A DNA stretch of 64,000 nt from assembly GCA_024234895.1 (NCBI GenBank), contig JACKNJ010000006.1:1-64000 (forward strand). Direction: 5' to 3'. The notes beneath the pieces were generated by a model. That model saw only the letters and a program-made list of their open reading frames with translations, did not search any database and had not been told where the DNA came from. Source of the DNA: Gammaproteobacteria bacterium. Lineage in GTDB: Bacteria > Pseudomonadota > Gammaproteobacteria > JACKNK01. Of the stretch, positions 50,696 to 60,448 are shown in pieces (position 1 is the first letter of the stretch; every line of letters starts with the position of its first letter). A program made the position numbers and the translations under genes.

Positions 50696-51843
50696 GCGCC
50701 CTGCTCCGCGACCCGGAGCACGACATCGGCGGCAAGCGCGCTGGCGTCGCGGTTCAGTTCGGCGTGGATGGCGGCGTAGCGCTCGGTCTGCGCGGCGCGC
50801 GCGGCAGAATCCGTCAACAGCGGGGTGAGTTCGGCGACCAGGTGGTCCACGGTCAGGTTTTCCTGGATCAGTTCCGGCGCGACGCCGCCGCCGGCCAGCA
50901 GGTTGGGCAGCGAGTAGTACGGAATTTTCTTGATGCCGAGCAGGGTGTAGATGAACCAGGACACGGCGGTGAATCTGTAGGCCACGACCATCGGGCGGTG
51001 CAGCAGCGCGGCTTCGAGAGTGGCGGTGCCGGAGGCGAGCACGATCACGTCGGCGGCGGCCATGACCTCGTGCGCGCGACCGTCGGTCACGGTGACCGGC
51101 AGATCACGACCGACGAGTGCGGCCTCGATGGTGGCGCGCCGTTTGGCGTTGGCGGCGGGGATGACGCAGCGCAGGTCGGGAACGGCATCGCGCAGGCGCT
51201 CGGCGGCGTCGAGAAACGGCCCGATCAGTTGCTGCACCTCGAAACCGCGACTGCCCGGCAGCATCGCCAGCAACCTGCCCTCCTCCGCCAGACCGAGCGC
51301 ACGACGGGCTTCGCCGGCATCCACGGACTCCGGAATCTGCTCGGCGAGCGGATGCCCGACGCAGGTCACCGGCACGCCATGCTCCGCGTAGATCGCGGTC
51401 TCGAACGGGAACAGCGCGAGCATGTGGGTGACCGATTCCTTGATGCCGTGAATGCGCCCCTTGCGCCACGCCCACACCGACGGGCTGACGTAGTGCACCG
51501 CCGGGATGCCGGCGGCCTTGACGCGCTTTTCCAGGCCCAGCGCGAAATCCGGCACGTCGATGCCGACCAGCACGTCGATGCGGCGTTCGATCAGTTCCCG
51601 GGCAAGCCGTTTGCGCAGGCGCAGCAGTCGGGGCAGATGACGGATGACCTCGGTGAAGCCCATGACCGACAGTTCGTCGATGTCGTGGATCGCCTCGAAC
51701 CCGTTATCCCCGGCCGCCTCCCGCATGCGCGGGCCGGCCATGGCGATGATCTCGATGTCGGGTTGGCGGGCCCGCAGCGCGCGGATCAGCGCGGCGCCGA
51801 GCTGGTCGCCGGAATGCTCGCCGGCAACGATTCCGACCCGCAT
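50689..51843 (-). CDS. lpxB: lipid-A-disaccharide synthase
   Basis: LpxB condenses UDP-2,3-diacylglucosamine with lipid X to form the lipid A disaccharide. The 384-residue protein has the family start VGIVAGEHSGDQLGAALIRALR, DIDELSVMGFTEVIRHLPRLLRLRK, YVSPSVWAWRKGRIHGIKES, and LPGSRGFEVQQL. It is downstream of lpxA by two bases and overlaps rnhB. Confidence 0.97.
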   Translation of the reverse strand: MRVGIVAGEHSGDQLGAALIRALRARQPDIEIIAMAGPRMREAAGDNGFEAIHDIDELSVMGFTEVIRHLPRLLRLRKRLARELIERRIDVLVGIDVPDFALGLEKRVKAAGIPAVHYVSPSVWAWRKGRIHGIKESVTHMLALFPFETAIYAEHGVPVTCVGHPLAEQIPESVDAGEARRALGLAEEGRLLAMLPGSRGFEVQQLIGPFLDAAERLRDAVPDLRCVIPAANAKRRATIEAALVGRDLPVTVTDGRAHEVMAAADVIVLASGTATLEAALLHRPMVVAYRFTAVSWFIYTLLGIKKIPYYSLPNLLAGGGVAPELIQENLTVDHLVAELTPLLTDSAARAAQTERYAAIHAELNRDASALAADVVLRVAEQGAC

Positions 51844-51845
51844 GC

Positions 51846-52619
51846 TCAGCGCACGATGCTGCGCTGACAGCCGTTGGCGAGGAAGTCGTGGAACAGGGTG
51901 ACGGCCACCGACCCGACCGCCATCTCGCCGATCTGCGCGATGGCCTCGTCGAGGCTCAGCTTGGAGCGATACAGCACGCGGTAAGCGTCCTTGATCGCCT
52001 TCTGCTCCTCGGTCGAGAAGCCCTTGCGCTTGAGGCCCTCGGCGTTCAGGCCGAACGGTTCGGCGAGGTGCCCGGCAACGCGCACGAACGGCGGCACGTC
52101 CTTGGGGATGCCGGTACCCATCGCGGTGAAGGCGTAAGCGCCGACGCGGCAGAATTGATGCACGCGGGTGAAGCCGCCGAGGATCACGTGGTCGTGGATC
52201 TCGACATGCCCGGCGAGCGTCGCGTTGTTGGCGAAGATGGTGTGGCTGCCGATCACGCAGTCATGCGCGATGTGGCAATAGGCCATGATCCAGTTGTCGT
52301 CGCCGATGGTGGTCTCGCCACGGTCCTGCACGGTGCCGCGATTGATGGTCACGCATTCGCGAATGGTGTTGCCGTCTCCGATGACCAGCGTGGTCGGCTC
52401 GCCGGCGTATTTCTTGTCCTGCGGCTCGGCGCCGATCGAGGCGAACTGGAAGATGCGGTTGTCGCGACCGATGCAGGTCGGGCCCTCGATCACCACATGT
52501 GGGCCGATGCGCGAACCGGTGCCGATTTCCACGCCAGCGCCGATCACACTGTAAGGGCCGACCTCGACGTCGTCGGCGAGTTGGGCATCCGGGTCGATGA
52601 TGGCCGTCGCGTGGATCAA
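51846..52619 (-). CDS. lpxA: UDP-N-acetylglucosamine acyltransferase
   Basis: LpxA adds the first hydroxyacyl chain from ACP to UDP-GlcNAc in lipid A synthesis. The 257-residue protein is a left-handed beta-helix with hexapeptide repeats (IHATAIIDPDAQLADDVEVGPYSVIGAGV) and the catalytic His region IMAYCHIAHDC (His125 type). The start is TTG 52619; no ATG or GTG is properly placed. It follows fabZ by 25 bp. Confidence 0.97.
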   Translation of the reverse strand: MIHATAIIDPDAQLADDVEVGPYSVIGAGVEIGTGSRIGPHVVIEGPTCIGRDNRIFQFASIGAEPQDKKYAGEPTTLVIGDGNTIRECVTINRGTVQDRGETTIGDDNWIMAYCHIAHDCVIGSHTIFANNATLAGHVEIHDHVILGGFTRVHQFCRVGAYAFTAMGTGIPKDVPPFVRVAGHLAEPFGLNAEGLKRKGFSTEEQKAIKDAYRVLYRSKLSLDEAIAQIGEMAVGSVAVTLFHDFLANGCQRSIVR

Positions 52620-52644
52620 GGCGCTTACTCCGCTGCGTGAGGTG

Positions 52645-53130
52645 TTATTCGGATTCTTTCGCGGTACACATCAACTCGGCGGTTGCCGCGACCTGGCCAT
52701 CCACGGTGGCCACCGCATTGAACATCCAGATGCCGCGCACGGCGCGCTTCAGGTGAACTTCCAGACGCAACTGGTCGCCGGGCTCGACCACGCGCTTGAA
52801 GCGCGCCTTGTCGATGCCGACAAAATAGTAGATGGGGTTGTTCATTGCCTTGATGGCTTCGTCGGAGCGAAACGCCAGCAAGCCGGTCGCCTGCGCGAGC
52901 GCTTCCATGATCAGCACACCCGGGAACACCGGCCGCTGCGGGAAATGCCCCTGGAAGAACGGCTCGTTGATGGAGACGTTCTTCAACGCGATCAGGCCTT
53001 CGCCGGGGTTGCATTCCAGCACGCGGTCGATCAGCAGGAAGGGATAGCGATGCGGCAGGTGCTTCATCACCTCGTGGATGTCCAGACACTTGCCCTGTCC
53101 GTTGTTCGTGCTGTCGTTCATATCAGTCAT
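52645..53130 (-). CDS. fabZ: 3-hydroxyacyl-ACP dehydratase
   Basis: FabZ dehydrates 3-hydroxyacyl-ACP in fatty-acid elongation and competes with LpxA/LpxD for the 3-hydroxymyristoyl-ACP pool. The 161-residue protein has the catalytic His27 in PHRYPFLLIDRV and Glu76 in PGVLIMEALAQ. The start ATG 53130 overlaps lpxD by 8 bp; ATG 53121 is an alternative. Confidence 0.97.
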   Translation of the reverse strand: MTDMNDSTNNGQGKCLDIHEVMKHLPHRYPFLLIDRVLECNPGEGLIALKNVSINEPFFQGHFPQRPVFPGVLIMEALAQATGLLAFRSDEAIKAMNNPIYYFVGIDKARFKRVVEPGDQLRLEVHLKRAVRGIWMFNAVATVDGQVAATAELMCTAKESE

Positions 53131-54148
53131 CGCTTTCTTTCTTTGGATGTTCGGCGCGCATCTCGGTGACGAAATCCGCGAGTTGACGCAGGCGCGCCAC
53201 GTTCTTGTTCCAAGCTTCCGCTTCCTGCACCGGAATGCCGGACGCGTAGTTGCCCGTGGTCGGCAGACTCCGCGACACCAGGCTGAAGGCGTTGATACGC
53301 GTACCCGCCGGGACGGTCAGATGGCCGAGCACGGCGACGGCGCCGCCGATCAGACAACCTTCACCGATGTCCGCGCTGCCGGCGATGCCGGTGCAGCCGG
53401 CAATCACGGTATGCGCGCCGATGCGGACGTTGTGGGCAACCTGGATCAGGTTGTCCAGCTTGACGTCGTTTTCCAGCACGGTGTCGTCGACCGCGCCGCG
53501 GTCGATGGTGGTGTTGGCGCCGATCTCGCAATCGTCGCCGATGATCACCCGGCCGAGCTGCGGCACCTCGACCCAACCCTGCGATGACGGTGCCAGACCG
53601 AAACCGCGTGAGCCAATCACCGCCCCGGGCAGGATCCGGCAGCGATCGCCGATGACGGTGCCGTGGCAGATCGTCACGTTCGGCGCGATCCGGCCCTGCT
53701 CGCCGAGCGAACAACCGTCCTCGATCACACAACCCGCGCCGATGCGGGTGCCGGCGCCGATGCTGACACCGGCGCCGATCACGGTGTTGGGCCCGACCGT
53801 GCAGCCTTCTCCCAGGTGTGCGCTGGCGTCGACCACCACGCTGGCATGAATGACCGGCTCGGCGGAGTCCGGGATCGCGAACAAGGCGGCGATACGCGCA
53901 TAAGCGAGGTACGGGTCCGCCGCGATCAGGACCGGCACCGGCGACTCACCGGCATCGTGATCGGCCAGCACGACGGCGGACACCCGGGTGTCCTTCAGAA
54001 ATTTGCGGTACTGGCGATTGGCCAGGAAACTGATCGCACCGGTCCGCCCGGCCTGCAACGTCGCCACGCCGTCGATCATGGTGTCCCCGTCGCCACGCAG
54101 TTCCAGGCCGAAGCGCACGGCGATGTCAGCGAGACGGAAACCTGGCAT
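53123..54148 (-). CDS. lpxD: UDP-3-O-acylglucosamine N-acyltransferase
   Basis: LpxD adds the second hydroxyacyl chain in lipid A synthesis. The 341-residue protein has the N-terminal uridine-binding domain (FRLADIAVRFGLELRGDGD) and a beta-helix of hexapeptide repeats with VQVAHN-type IQVAHNVRIGAHTVIAGCTGIAGSADIG (catalytic His). It follows the OmpH gene by 25 bp. Confidence 0.97.
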   Translation of the reverse strand: MPGFRLADIAVRFGLELRGDGDTMIDGVATLQAGRTGAISFLANRQYRKFLKDTRVSAVVLADHDAGESPVPVLIAADPYLAYARIAALFAIPDSAEPVIHASVVVDASAHLGEGCTVGPNTVIGAGVSIGAGTRIGAGCVIEDGCSLGEQGRIAPNVTICHGTVIGDRCRILPGAVIGSRGFGLAPSSQGWVEVPQLGRVIIGDDCEIGANTTIDRGAVDDTVLENDVKLDNLIQVAHNVRIGAHTVIAGCTGIAGSADIGEGCLIGGAVAVLGHLTVPAGTRINAFSLVSRSLPTTGNYASGIPVQEAEAWNKNVARLRQLADFVTEMRAEHPKKESDD

Positions 54149-54173
54149 GGCGGACGAGTTCCCCAGCGCCAGT

Positions 54174-54716
54174 TCAGGGCTGTTCGAGCGAGCGTTCGCC
54201 CAGCTTCTCGAGGATCAGGTCAGTGATGTTGACCGCGTCGCTCGCGTAAACCACGCCGTCGCTCACGATAAGGTCGAATTTCTCCGACTTGGCCAGATCC
54301 AGGATCACCCGCCGGATGAGCTTCTGCAGCTTGGTCAGCTCCTGATTGCGGCGCAGATTGAAGTCTTCGCGGAAGTCGTCCTGGGCACGCTTGATCTCGC
54401 GTCGGTGGGCGACGATCTCACGTTCCAGCTTCACCCGGTCGGTCTCTTCCAGAACGCTGCCATCGCGCAGCAGACGTTCTTCCAGCTTCTTCAGATTGCG
54501 TTGGGACTCGACCAGTTCCTGTTCGCGCGTCTCGAATTCCTTGTCGAGCATCTCGCTGGCCTGCTGGGCCTGCGGCGCCTTTTCCAGCAACTGCGCCGCA
54601 TGCACGAAGCCGATCTTCAGGTCGGCGTGCGCGACCGGCGCGAGGGCAACCAGACCTGCCAGCAACAACGCACGGACAACGGGTAGTCGCGGGAAGGTCA
54701 TCGACATGAACCTCAT
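54174..54716 (-). CDS. skp: periplasmic chaperone OmpH/Skp
   Basis: A 180-residue Skp/OmpH chaperone that holds outer-membrane proteins for BamA. It has a signal peptide (RLPVVRALLLAGLVALAPVAHA), then DLKIGFVHAAQLLEKAPQAQQAS and long charged helices forming the tentacles of the trimer. Its start overlaps the bamA stop by one base. Confidence 0.95.
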   Translation of the reverse strand: MRFMSMTFPRLPVVRALLLAGLVALAPVAHADLKIGFVHAAQLLEKAPQAQQASEMLDKEFETREQELVESQRNLKKLEERLLRDGSVLEETDRVKLEREIVAHRREIKRAQDDFREDFNLRRNQELTKLQKLIRRVILDLAKSEKFDLIVSDGVVYASDAVNITDLILEKLGERSLEQP

Positions 54717-57046
54717 CAGAAGGTGGAGCCCAGCGTGAACTGGAAGGTCTCGGTGGAATCGCTGGCTTTGTCATTCAGCGGCTGGGCGACCACGAAGGTC
54801 AGCGGCCCGAACGGGGATACCCAGATTGCCTGCACGCCGGTCGACTGGCGGAGATCGCCGATATCGAAATCCTTCTGGCTGGCGAACACATTGCCCGCGT
54901 CGAAGAAGCCACTCAGACGCAGCGTCTTGTTGTACTTCTCGATCGGTGTGGGAATGATCACCTCGGCACTAGCCACCACTTTCAAATCGCCACCGAACGG
55001 GTCGCTAGTCGAGTCTTTCGGGCCCAGCGTGTTGGATTTGTAACCGCGCACGGAGCGGATGCCACCCGCGAAATAGTGCTCGAAGAACGGAATCGAGTCG
55101 GTATCGCCGTAGCCATCGCCGTAACCGACCTGACCACCCAGGTTGCCGATGAAACCGCCGGATAGCGGGAAGAAAATTTCGTCCCGGTATTCCAGCTTGT
55201 AATAGGTCAGATCCCCACCGGGAACGGCCAATTCACCGGTGACGACCTGCAAACGCCCGTCATCCGGAAGCAGGGTCCGATTACGGCTATCACTCGACCA
55301 GGATAGCTCCATGGCCAGGGTGACGTAGTTGTCACCATCGGTGCGCACGAAGTTCTGGATTTCCGTGGACGCCGTCGACGTCGTGATCAATTTGATGTTT
55401 TCAGCGCGCAACGTGAAGTTGACCGAATCGTATTCGGTGAGCGGGATGCCGTAGCTGACCGTGCCGCCAATTCGGTCGGTGCTGTAATCGGAAATGTTGG
55501 CGTTCGACGCGTCGGTCTCGCGCAGATACCCGCTGAAGCCGCGACTGACCCCATCCGTCGTGTGATACGGATCGGTATATCCGAAACTGTAGACCCGGCT
55601 GACATCACTGTTGTTGAACGCGAAGGACACACGCTTGCCGGTACCCAGGAAGTTCTCCTGACTCACGCTGGTACTGAAGTTGACGCCGGAACTCTGCGAG
55701 TAACCGATACCGGCCAGGAAGTTGCCGGACGGCTTCTCAACCACCGTGAATTCCGCATCGACCTGATCCGGCGCGCCCGGCACCGCCGGCGTTTCCAGAT
55801 TGACCTCCTCGAAAAAGCCAAGGCGATCGAGGCGCTCGCGCGAACGTTCCAGCTTCTTGGTCGAGAACCAGGCGCCCTCGAGCTGGCGCATCTCACGACG
55901 AAGGACCTCGTCGGCGGTCTTGGTGTTACCCCGGAAGTTGATTCGCCGCACATACGAGCGTTTGCCGGGGTCGATGAAGTACGTCAGCTTGACCGTGCGG
56001 TTCTCATCGTTGATCTCGGGGATCGCGTTGATGTTGGCGAAGGCATAGCCCTCGTCGCCAAGCCGGTCGGCAAGCTTGTTGGAGGTCTCCGTCATGTCCT
56101 TGCGCGAGAACACCTGATCCTGGCGCAGCGTGACCTGCTGGAACAGTTCCTCGTCGGCAACCACCAGGTCACCGGCCAGTTTGACCTCGCTGATCGTGTA
56201 CTGCTCACCCTCTTCGACGTTGATGGTGATGTACATGTCCTGTTTGTCGGGGGTGATCGTGACCTGGGTGGAAACGATCTGGAAATTCACGTAACCCCGA
56301 TCGAGATAGAACGACCGCAGGGCTTCCAGATCGCCGGAGAGCTTCTGCTTCGCATAGCGGTCGCTCTTGGTGATCCAGGTAAGCCAGCCGGGCCCGGTCA
56401 GTTCGAAACGCTCGCGGATGTCATCCAGATCGAAGGCCTTGACGCCGATGATGTCGATCTGGCGGATGCGCGCCGCCTTACCCTCGGCGATCTTGATGTT
56501 TAGCGCCACGCGATTGCGTTCCAGCGGCGTGACCGTGGTCTTGATCTCGACGCCATACTTGCCGCGCGCGAAGTACTGACGCTCCAGCTCGCGTTCCACC
56601 TTGTCGAGCAACAGACTGTCGAAAACCTGCCCCTGGGACAGACCGATCTGCTTGAGGGCCTCGGTCAGCTGTTCGGACTCGATATCCTTGTTGCCGTCAA
56701 ATTCGATGCTCGCCACCGCCGGGCGCTCGATGACCTCGACCACCAGCACATCGCCGTCCCGAGCCAGTCGCACATCCTTGAAAAACCCGGTTTTGAACAG
56801 GCTGCGCACCGCCTGCGCGGACACACTCTCATCGAACGTCTCGCCCGCCTTGACCGGCAGGTAGGTGAAGATCGTGCCCGCCGAGATGCGCCGCAGACCT
56901 TCGATGCGGATATCACTGACGACGAAACTGTCGAAGGCGCTCGCGGTGATCGACCAGGATGCGAGCAGGATCAATCCGGCGCGCGCGGCCAAGCGGCGGA
57001 CAGACCGGAGGCGCTCGGCGCGGAACAGCGGGGCGGAGTTCGTCAT
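54716..57046 (-). CDS. bamA: outer-membrane protein assembly factor BamA
   Basis: BamA is the essential Omp85 pore that folds beta-barrel proteins into the outer membrane. The 776-residue protein has a signal peptide, five POTRA domains starting SFVVSDIRIEGLRRISAGTIFTYLP, and a C-terminal 16-strand barrel ending in the Phe of FQFTLGSTF. The loop VRGYKSNTLGP (VRGF/Y motif) is conserved. It lies between rseP and skp. Confidence 0.98.
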   Translation of the reverse strand: MTNSAPLFRAERLRSVRRLAARAGLILLASWSITASAFDSFVVSDIRIEGLRRISAGTIFTYLPVKAGETFDESVSAQAVRSLFKTGFFKDVRLARDGDVLVVEVIERPAVASIEFDGNKDIESEQLTEALKQIGLSQGQVFDSLLLDKVERELERQYFARGKYGVEIKTTVTPLERNRVALNIKIAEGKAARIRQIDIIGVKAFDLDDIRERFELTGPGWLTWITKSDRYAKQKLSGDLEALRSFYLDRGYVNFQIVSTQVTITPDKQDMYITINVEEGEQYTISEVKLAGDLVVADEELFQQVTLRQDQVFSRKDMTETSNKLADRLGDEGYAFANINAIPEINDENRTVKLTYFIDPGKRSYVRRINFRGNTKTADEVLRREMRQLEGAWFSTKKLERSRERLDRLGFFEEVNLETPAVPGAPDQVDAEFTVVEKPSGNFLAGIGYSQSSGVNFSTSVSQENFLGTGKRVSFAFNNSDVSRVYSFGYTDPYHTTDGVSRGFSGYLRETDASNANISDYSTDRIGGTVSYGIPLTEYDSVNFTLRAENIKLITTSTASTEIQNFVRTDGDNYVTLAMELSWSSDSRNRTLLPDDGRLQVVTGELAVPGGDLTYYKLEYRDEIFFPLSGGFIGNLGGQVGYGDGYGDTDSIPFFEHYFAGGIRSVRGYKSNTLGPKDSTSDPFGGDLKVVASAEVIIPTPIEKYNKTLRLSGFFDAGNVFASQKDFDIGDLRQSTGVQAIWVSPFGPLTFVVAQPLNDKASDSTETFQFTLGSTF

Positions 57047-57067
57047 GATGAGGGTCAGCTCGCCGGT

Positions 57068-58441
57068 TCAGCTGGTGCCGAACAGGCGGGTAAGGTCGTT
57101 GTAGAAGGCCAGCGTCATCAGCATCAGCAGCAGCCCGATGCCGATCTGCTGACCGATGAGTTGCGCGCGTTCGGAGAGTGGACGACCTCCACGCACAAGT
57201 TCCATAAGGTAATACAGCAGGTGACCGCCATCCAAGACCGGCACGGGCAACAAGTTCAACACACCCAGGCTGATGCTGACGATGGCCAGAAACGAAAAGA
57301 AATAGGCGATGCCGAGGCTGGCGGACACGCCGGCGTACTCGGCAATGCTCAGCGGCCCGGAGACGTTGCGCAGCGATGCCTCGCCGATGACCAGCTGGCC
57401 GAGCACGCGGAGCAGCAGCACGGTGTTGTCCCAGGTCTTGCCCACGGCCCGCCCGAAGGCGTCGACCGGGCCGTAACTGACCTCGGTCTGGAAGGTGTTC
57501 AGGTAGTCCTCGGCGATGCGTGGCCGCACACCGATCTGGCCGATCGATTCACCGTCACTCTGCCTCTCCGCGGCGGTGATCGGCAGCACGATCTCCTCAC
57601 CGGCGCGCCGCAGGACCAGATCGAAGGTCACGTTCGGGCGCTGGCGCACGAAACCGACGAGATCGACCCAGTCGCCGATCGCCTTGTCACCGGCCTGCAC
57701 GATGAGGTCACCCGCGCGCACCCCGGCCTGCTCCGCCGGACTGCCCTGCTCGACCGAATCGACCAGCGCGTCGATCCGTGGCTGCGCTCGCTCGATGCCG
57801 AGCTGGCCGAGCAGCCCCTCGGTCGCGGTCACATCGATATCGGGACCGATCGGGAGCACCCGCAGCTGTTCGAAGCCGTTGGCATCGATGACGGCGAGCC
57901 TCAGTTCATCGTCGGCGATGCCTGCGTCGACCATGGCCAACATCGCATCCGACCAGGTGCTGACCTCCTCGTCGCCGACCTTGTAGATGCGGTCGCCGAT
58001 CTGCGCGCCGGCGCGCGCGGCCACCGAGTCGGGCGTGATCTGGCCGAACAGCGGCACGCTGCCGGTCACGCCGATCATCAGCATCACCCAGTAGGCGAAG
58101 ATCGCGAACAGGAAGTTCGCCACCGGTCCGGCCACGACCACCGCCGCGCGCTTGCCCAGCGTCTGGCGATTGAACGCCCGATGCGCCTCCTCCGGCGCGA
58201 CCTCGCCTTCCCGCTCGTCGAGCATCTTCACGTAACCGCCGAGCGGAATTGCAGCGATGGTGTATTCGGTCTGGTCCGGGCCGGCCTTGCGCGACCACAG
58301 CGGTCGTCCGAAACCCACCGAGAAACGCAGCACCTTGACTCCGGCCTTGCGTGCGACCCAGTAGTGACCGTACTCGTGCACGGTCACCAGCACACCGATC
58401 GCGACGATGAAGGACAGGACGTAATTCAATGATTCAGGCAT
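57068..58441 (-). CDS. rseP: RIP metalloprotease RseP
   Basis: RseP cleaves membrane-anchored anti-sigma factors such as RseA within the membrane. The 457-residue protein has the zinc motif HEYGH (His22-Glu23-His26), two PDZ domains at about residues 120-300, and the third zinc ligand segment LPVPVLDGGHLLYYLMELVRG. Upstream extension to 58489 is not used because MPESLNYVLSFIVAIGVLVTVHE is the normal start. Confidence 0.97.
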   Translation of the reverse strand: MPESLNYVLSFIVAIGVLVTVHEYGHYWVARKAGVKVLRFSVGFGRPLWSRKAGPDQTEYTIAAIPLGGYVKMLDEREGEVAPEEAHRAFNRQTLGKRAAVVVAGPVANFLFAIFAYWVMLMIGVTGSVPLFGQITPDSVAARAGAQIGDRIYKVGDEEVSTWSDAMLAMVDAGIADDELRLAVIDANGFEQLRVLPIGPDIDVTATEGLLGQLGIERAQPRIDALVDSVEQGSPAEQAGVRAGDLIVQAGDKAIGDWVDLVGFVRQRPNVTFDLVLRRAGEEIVLPITAAERQSDGESIGQIGVRPRIAEDYLNTFQTEVSYGPVDAFGRAVGKTWDNTVLLLRVLGQLVIGEASLRNVSGPLSIAEYAGVSASLGIAYFFSFLAIVSISLGVLNLLPVPVLDGGHLLYYLMELVRGGRPLSERAQLIGQQIGIGLLLMLMTLAFYNDLTRLFGTS

Positions 58442-58448
58442 GGCACCG

Positions 58449-59639
58449 TCACCCCTTGCGGAGACTGACCTGCCGTTGCGCGCGCTCACGCGCGACCGCG
58501 TCGGCGCTCAGGATCGCGTCGAGATCATCGGCAGGGGCGTTGATGGTCTCGCCCAACACCGCCTCGATCACCGCGGGGATGCCCGGGAAATCCATGCCAT
58601 GGTCAAGGAATGCCTCGACCGCGACCTCGTTGGCCGCGTTCAGCGCGGTGCTCATGATCCCGCCCGCGCGGCGCGCCTCATAGGCCAGCCGCAGGCACGG
58701 GAACCGCGCCAGATCGGGTTCCTCGAAATCCAGACGCGCCATCTTGAACACGTCGAGATCGGCAACGCCGGACTCGATGCGCTCCGGCCAGGCCAGGCAG
58801 TGCGCGATCGGCGTACGCATGTCCGGGTTGCCAAGCTGCGCGAGCACCGAGCCATCCGTGTACTGCACCATCGAATGCACGACGCTCTGCGGATGCAGCA
58901 CGACCTGCACGTGCTCGACATCGGTGCCGAACAGCCAGCAGGCCTCGATGACCTCCAGGCCCTTGTTCATCATGGTCGCCGAGTCGACCGAGATCTTGCG
59001 ACCCATGTCCCAATTCGGATGCGCGACCGCCTGGGCCGGCGTCACGCTGGCGAACTGATCGAGCGGCAAGGTGCGAAACGGGCCGCCGGACGCGGTCAGC
59101 AGGATGCCCCGCACGCCGACCTCGTCGAAGCCGCGCGCGAAATCGCCCGGCATGCACTGGAAGATGGCGTTGTGCTCGGAATCGATCGGCAGAAGTTCCG
59201 CGCCACTGCGGCTGACCGCGTCCATGAAAATCTGCCCGGACATGACCAGGGCTTCCTTGTTGGCCAGCATCACGCGCTTGCCGGCCTCGGCGGCGGCCAG
59301 CGTCGGCAGCAGGCCGGCGGCACCGACGATCGCGGCCATCACGTATTGCGTGTCTTCGTGCGCGGCGACCATCGCCAGCGACTCGGCACCGGCCAGCACC
59401 TCGGTCTGGCTGCCGGCCTCGCGCAAGGCCGCGCGCAAGCTCTCGGCGGCATCCTCGCGCACCATCACGGCATATTCCGGCTCGTGTTCGAGGCACTGCG
59501 CGAACAGCTTTTCGTGATTGCGGTGCGCGGTCAGCGCGAACACCCGATAACGGTCCGGATGACGGGCGAGGACATCGAGCGTGCTGACCCCCACCGAACC
59601 GGTGGAGCCAAGGACCGTGACGCCGATCGCGCCGCTCAC
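58449..59639 (-). CDS. dxr: 1-deoxy-D-xylulose 5-phosphate reductoisomerase
   Basis: Dxr (IspC) converts DXP to MEP with NADPH, the committed step of the MEP isoprenoid pathway that feeds UppS. The 396-residue protein has the NADPH motif LGSTGSVGVSTLDVL, the active-site SEHNAIFQCM and TASGGPF segments, and HPNWDMGRKISVDSATMMNKGLE. It overlaps cdsA by 4 bp. Confidence 0.98.
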   Translation of the reverse strand: MSGAIGVTVLGSTGSVGVSTLDVLARHPDRYRVFALTAHRNHEKLFAQCLEHEPEYAVMVREDAAESLRAALREAGSQTEVLAGAESLAMVAAHEDTQYVMAAIVGAAGLLPTLAAAEAGKRVMLANKEALVMSGQIFMDAVSRSGAELLPIDSEHNAIFQCMPGDFARGFDEVGVRGILLTASGGPFRTLPLDQFASVTPAQAVAHPNWDMGRKISVDSATMMNKGLEVIEACWLFGTDVEHVQVVLHPQSVVHSMVQYTDGSVLAQLGNPDMRTPIAHCLAWPERIESGVADLDVFKMARLDFEEPDLARFPCLRLAYEARRAGGIMSTALNAANEVAVEAFLDHGMDFPGIPAVIEAVLGETINAPADDLDAILSADAVARERAQRQVSLRKG

Positions 59640-60448
59640 AGGAAGGCGACCCCGAAGGCGAACACCGGCAAGGCAGCGGTCAGGCTGTCGATGCGATCGA
59701 GAACGCCACCATGGCCCGGAATCAGCGCGCTGCTGTCCTTGATGCCGGCATGGCGCTTCAACAGGCTTTCCAGCAGATCGCCCAGGATGGACGCGACCCC
59801 GGCCAAGGTCGTGACCGCCGCGAACATCAGCAGGCCACCCCCGCGCTCACCGAACGCCCAGCCACCGATGAGGCCATAAACCGCGACCAGCACCATTGCT
59901 CCGTACGCACCCTCGCGGGTCTTGCCCGGACTGATCCTGGGCGCCAGCTTCACGCGCCCGAAACGACGCCCGGCGAAATAGGCGCCGGTGTCGGCGACCC
60001 AGGCGATCGCGATCGCATACAACACCAGCCAGGGGCCGATCAGCGGCGCGGAATGCAGGGCCATCAATGCCACCCAGGCAGGCACCAGTACGACGACGCC
60101 GACAACCACTTTCAGCAGGGTGTGATAGGCGTTGATCTCGCGACCGAAATCCGGAAATGCGAGCCAGGACGCGCCCCAGACCCAGAACGCCGCCCCGATG
60201 GCGATGACGATGATCGGCTGCGCATCCATGACCGCCGAGGCCATCGCGCCGGCGATCAGCAACGGATAGAGCACCCGCAGGGCGCGGTGCAGTCGCGGAT
60301 CGGCATTGAGCAGCCCGGCCCATTCCCAGGCTGCCAGCACGATGACCATGCCGAACACCAGACCCAGCGGAACGGGATCGAGATAAAGCAGCGCGAGAAC
60401 GACCAGCGGCGCGAGGATCAGAGCTGTGATGACCCGCGTCTTAAGCAC
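59636..60448 (-). CDS. cdsA: phosphatidate cytidylyltransferase
   Basis: CdsA makes CDP-diacylglycerol from phosphatidate and CTP. The 270-residue polytopic membrane protein has about seven hydrophobic segments and the C-terminal signature with RISPGKTREGAYGAMVLVAVYG and SILGDLLESLLKRHAGIKDSSALIPGHGGVLDRIDS. It overlaps uppS by 8 bp. Confidence 0.97.
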   Translation of the reverse strand: MLKTRVITALILAPLVVLALLYLDPVPLGLVFGMVIVLAAWEWAGLLNADPRLHRALRVLYPLLIAGAMASAVMDAQPIIVIAIGAAFWVWGASWLAFPDFGREINAYHTLLKVVVGVVVLVPAWVALMALHSAPLIGPWLVLYAIAIAWVADTGAYFAGRRFGRVKLAPRISPGKTREGAYGAMVLVAVYGLIGGWAFGERGGGLLMFAAVTTLAGVASILGDLLESLLKRHAGIKDSSALIPGHGGVLDRIDSLTAALPVFAFGVAFL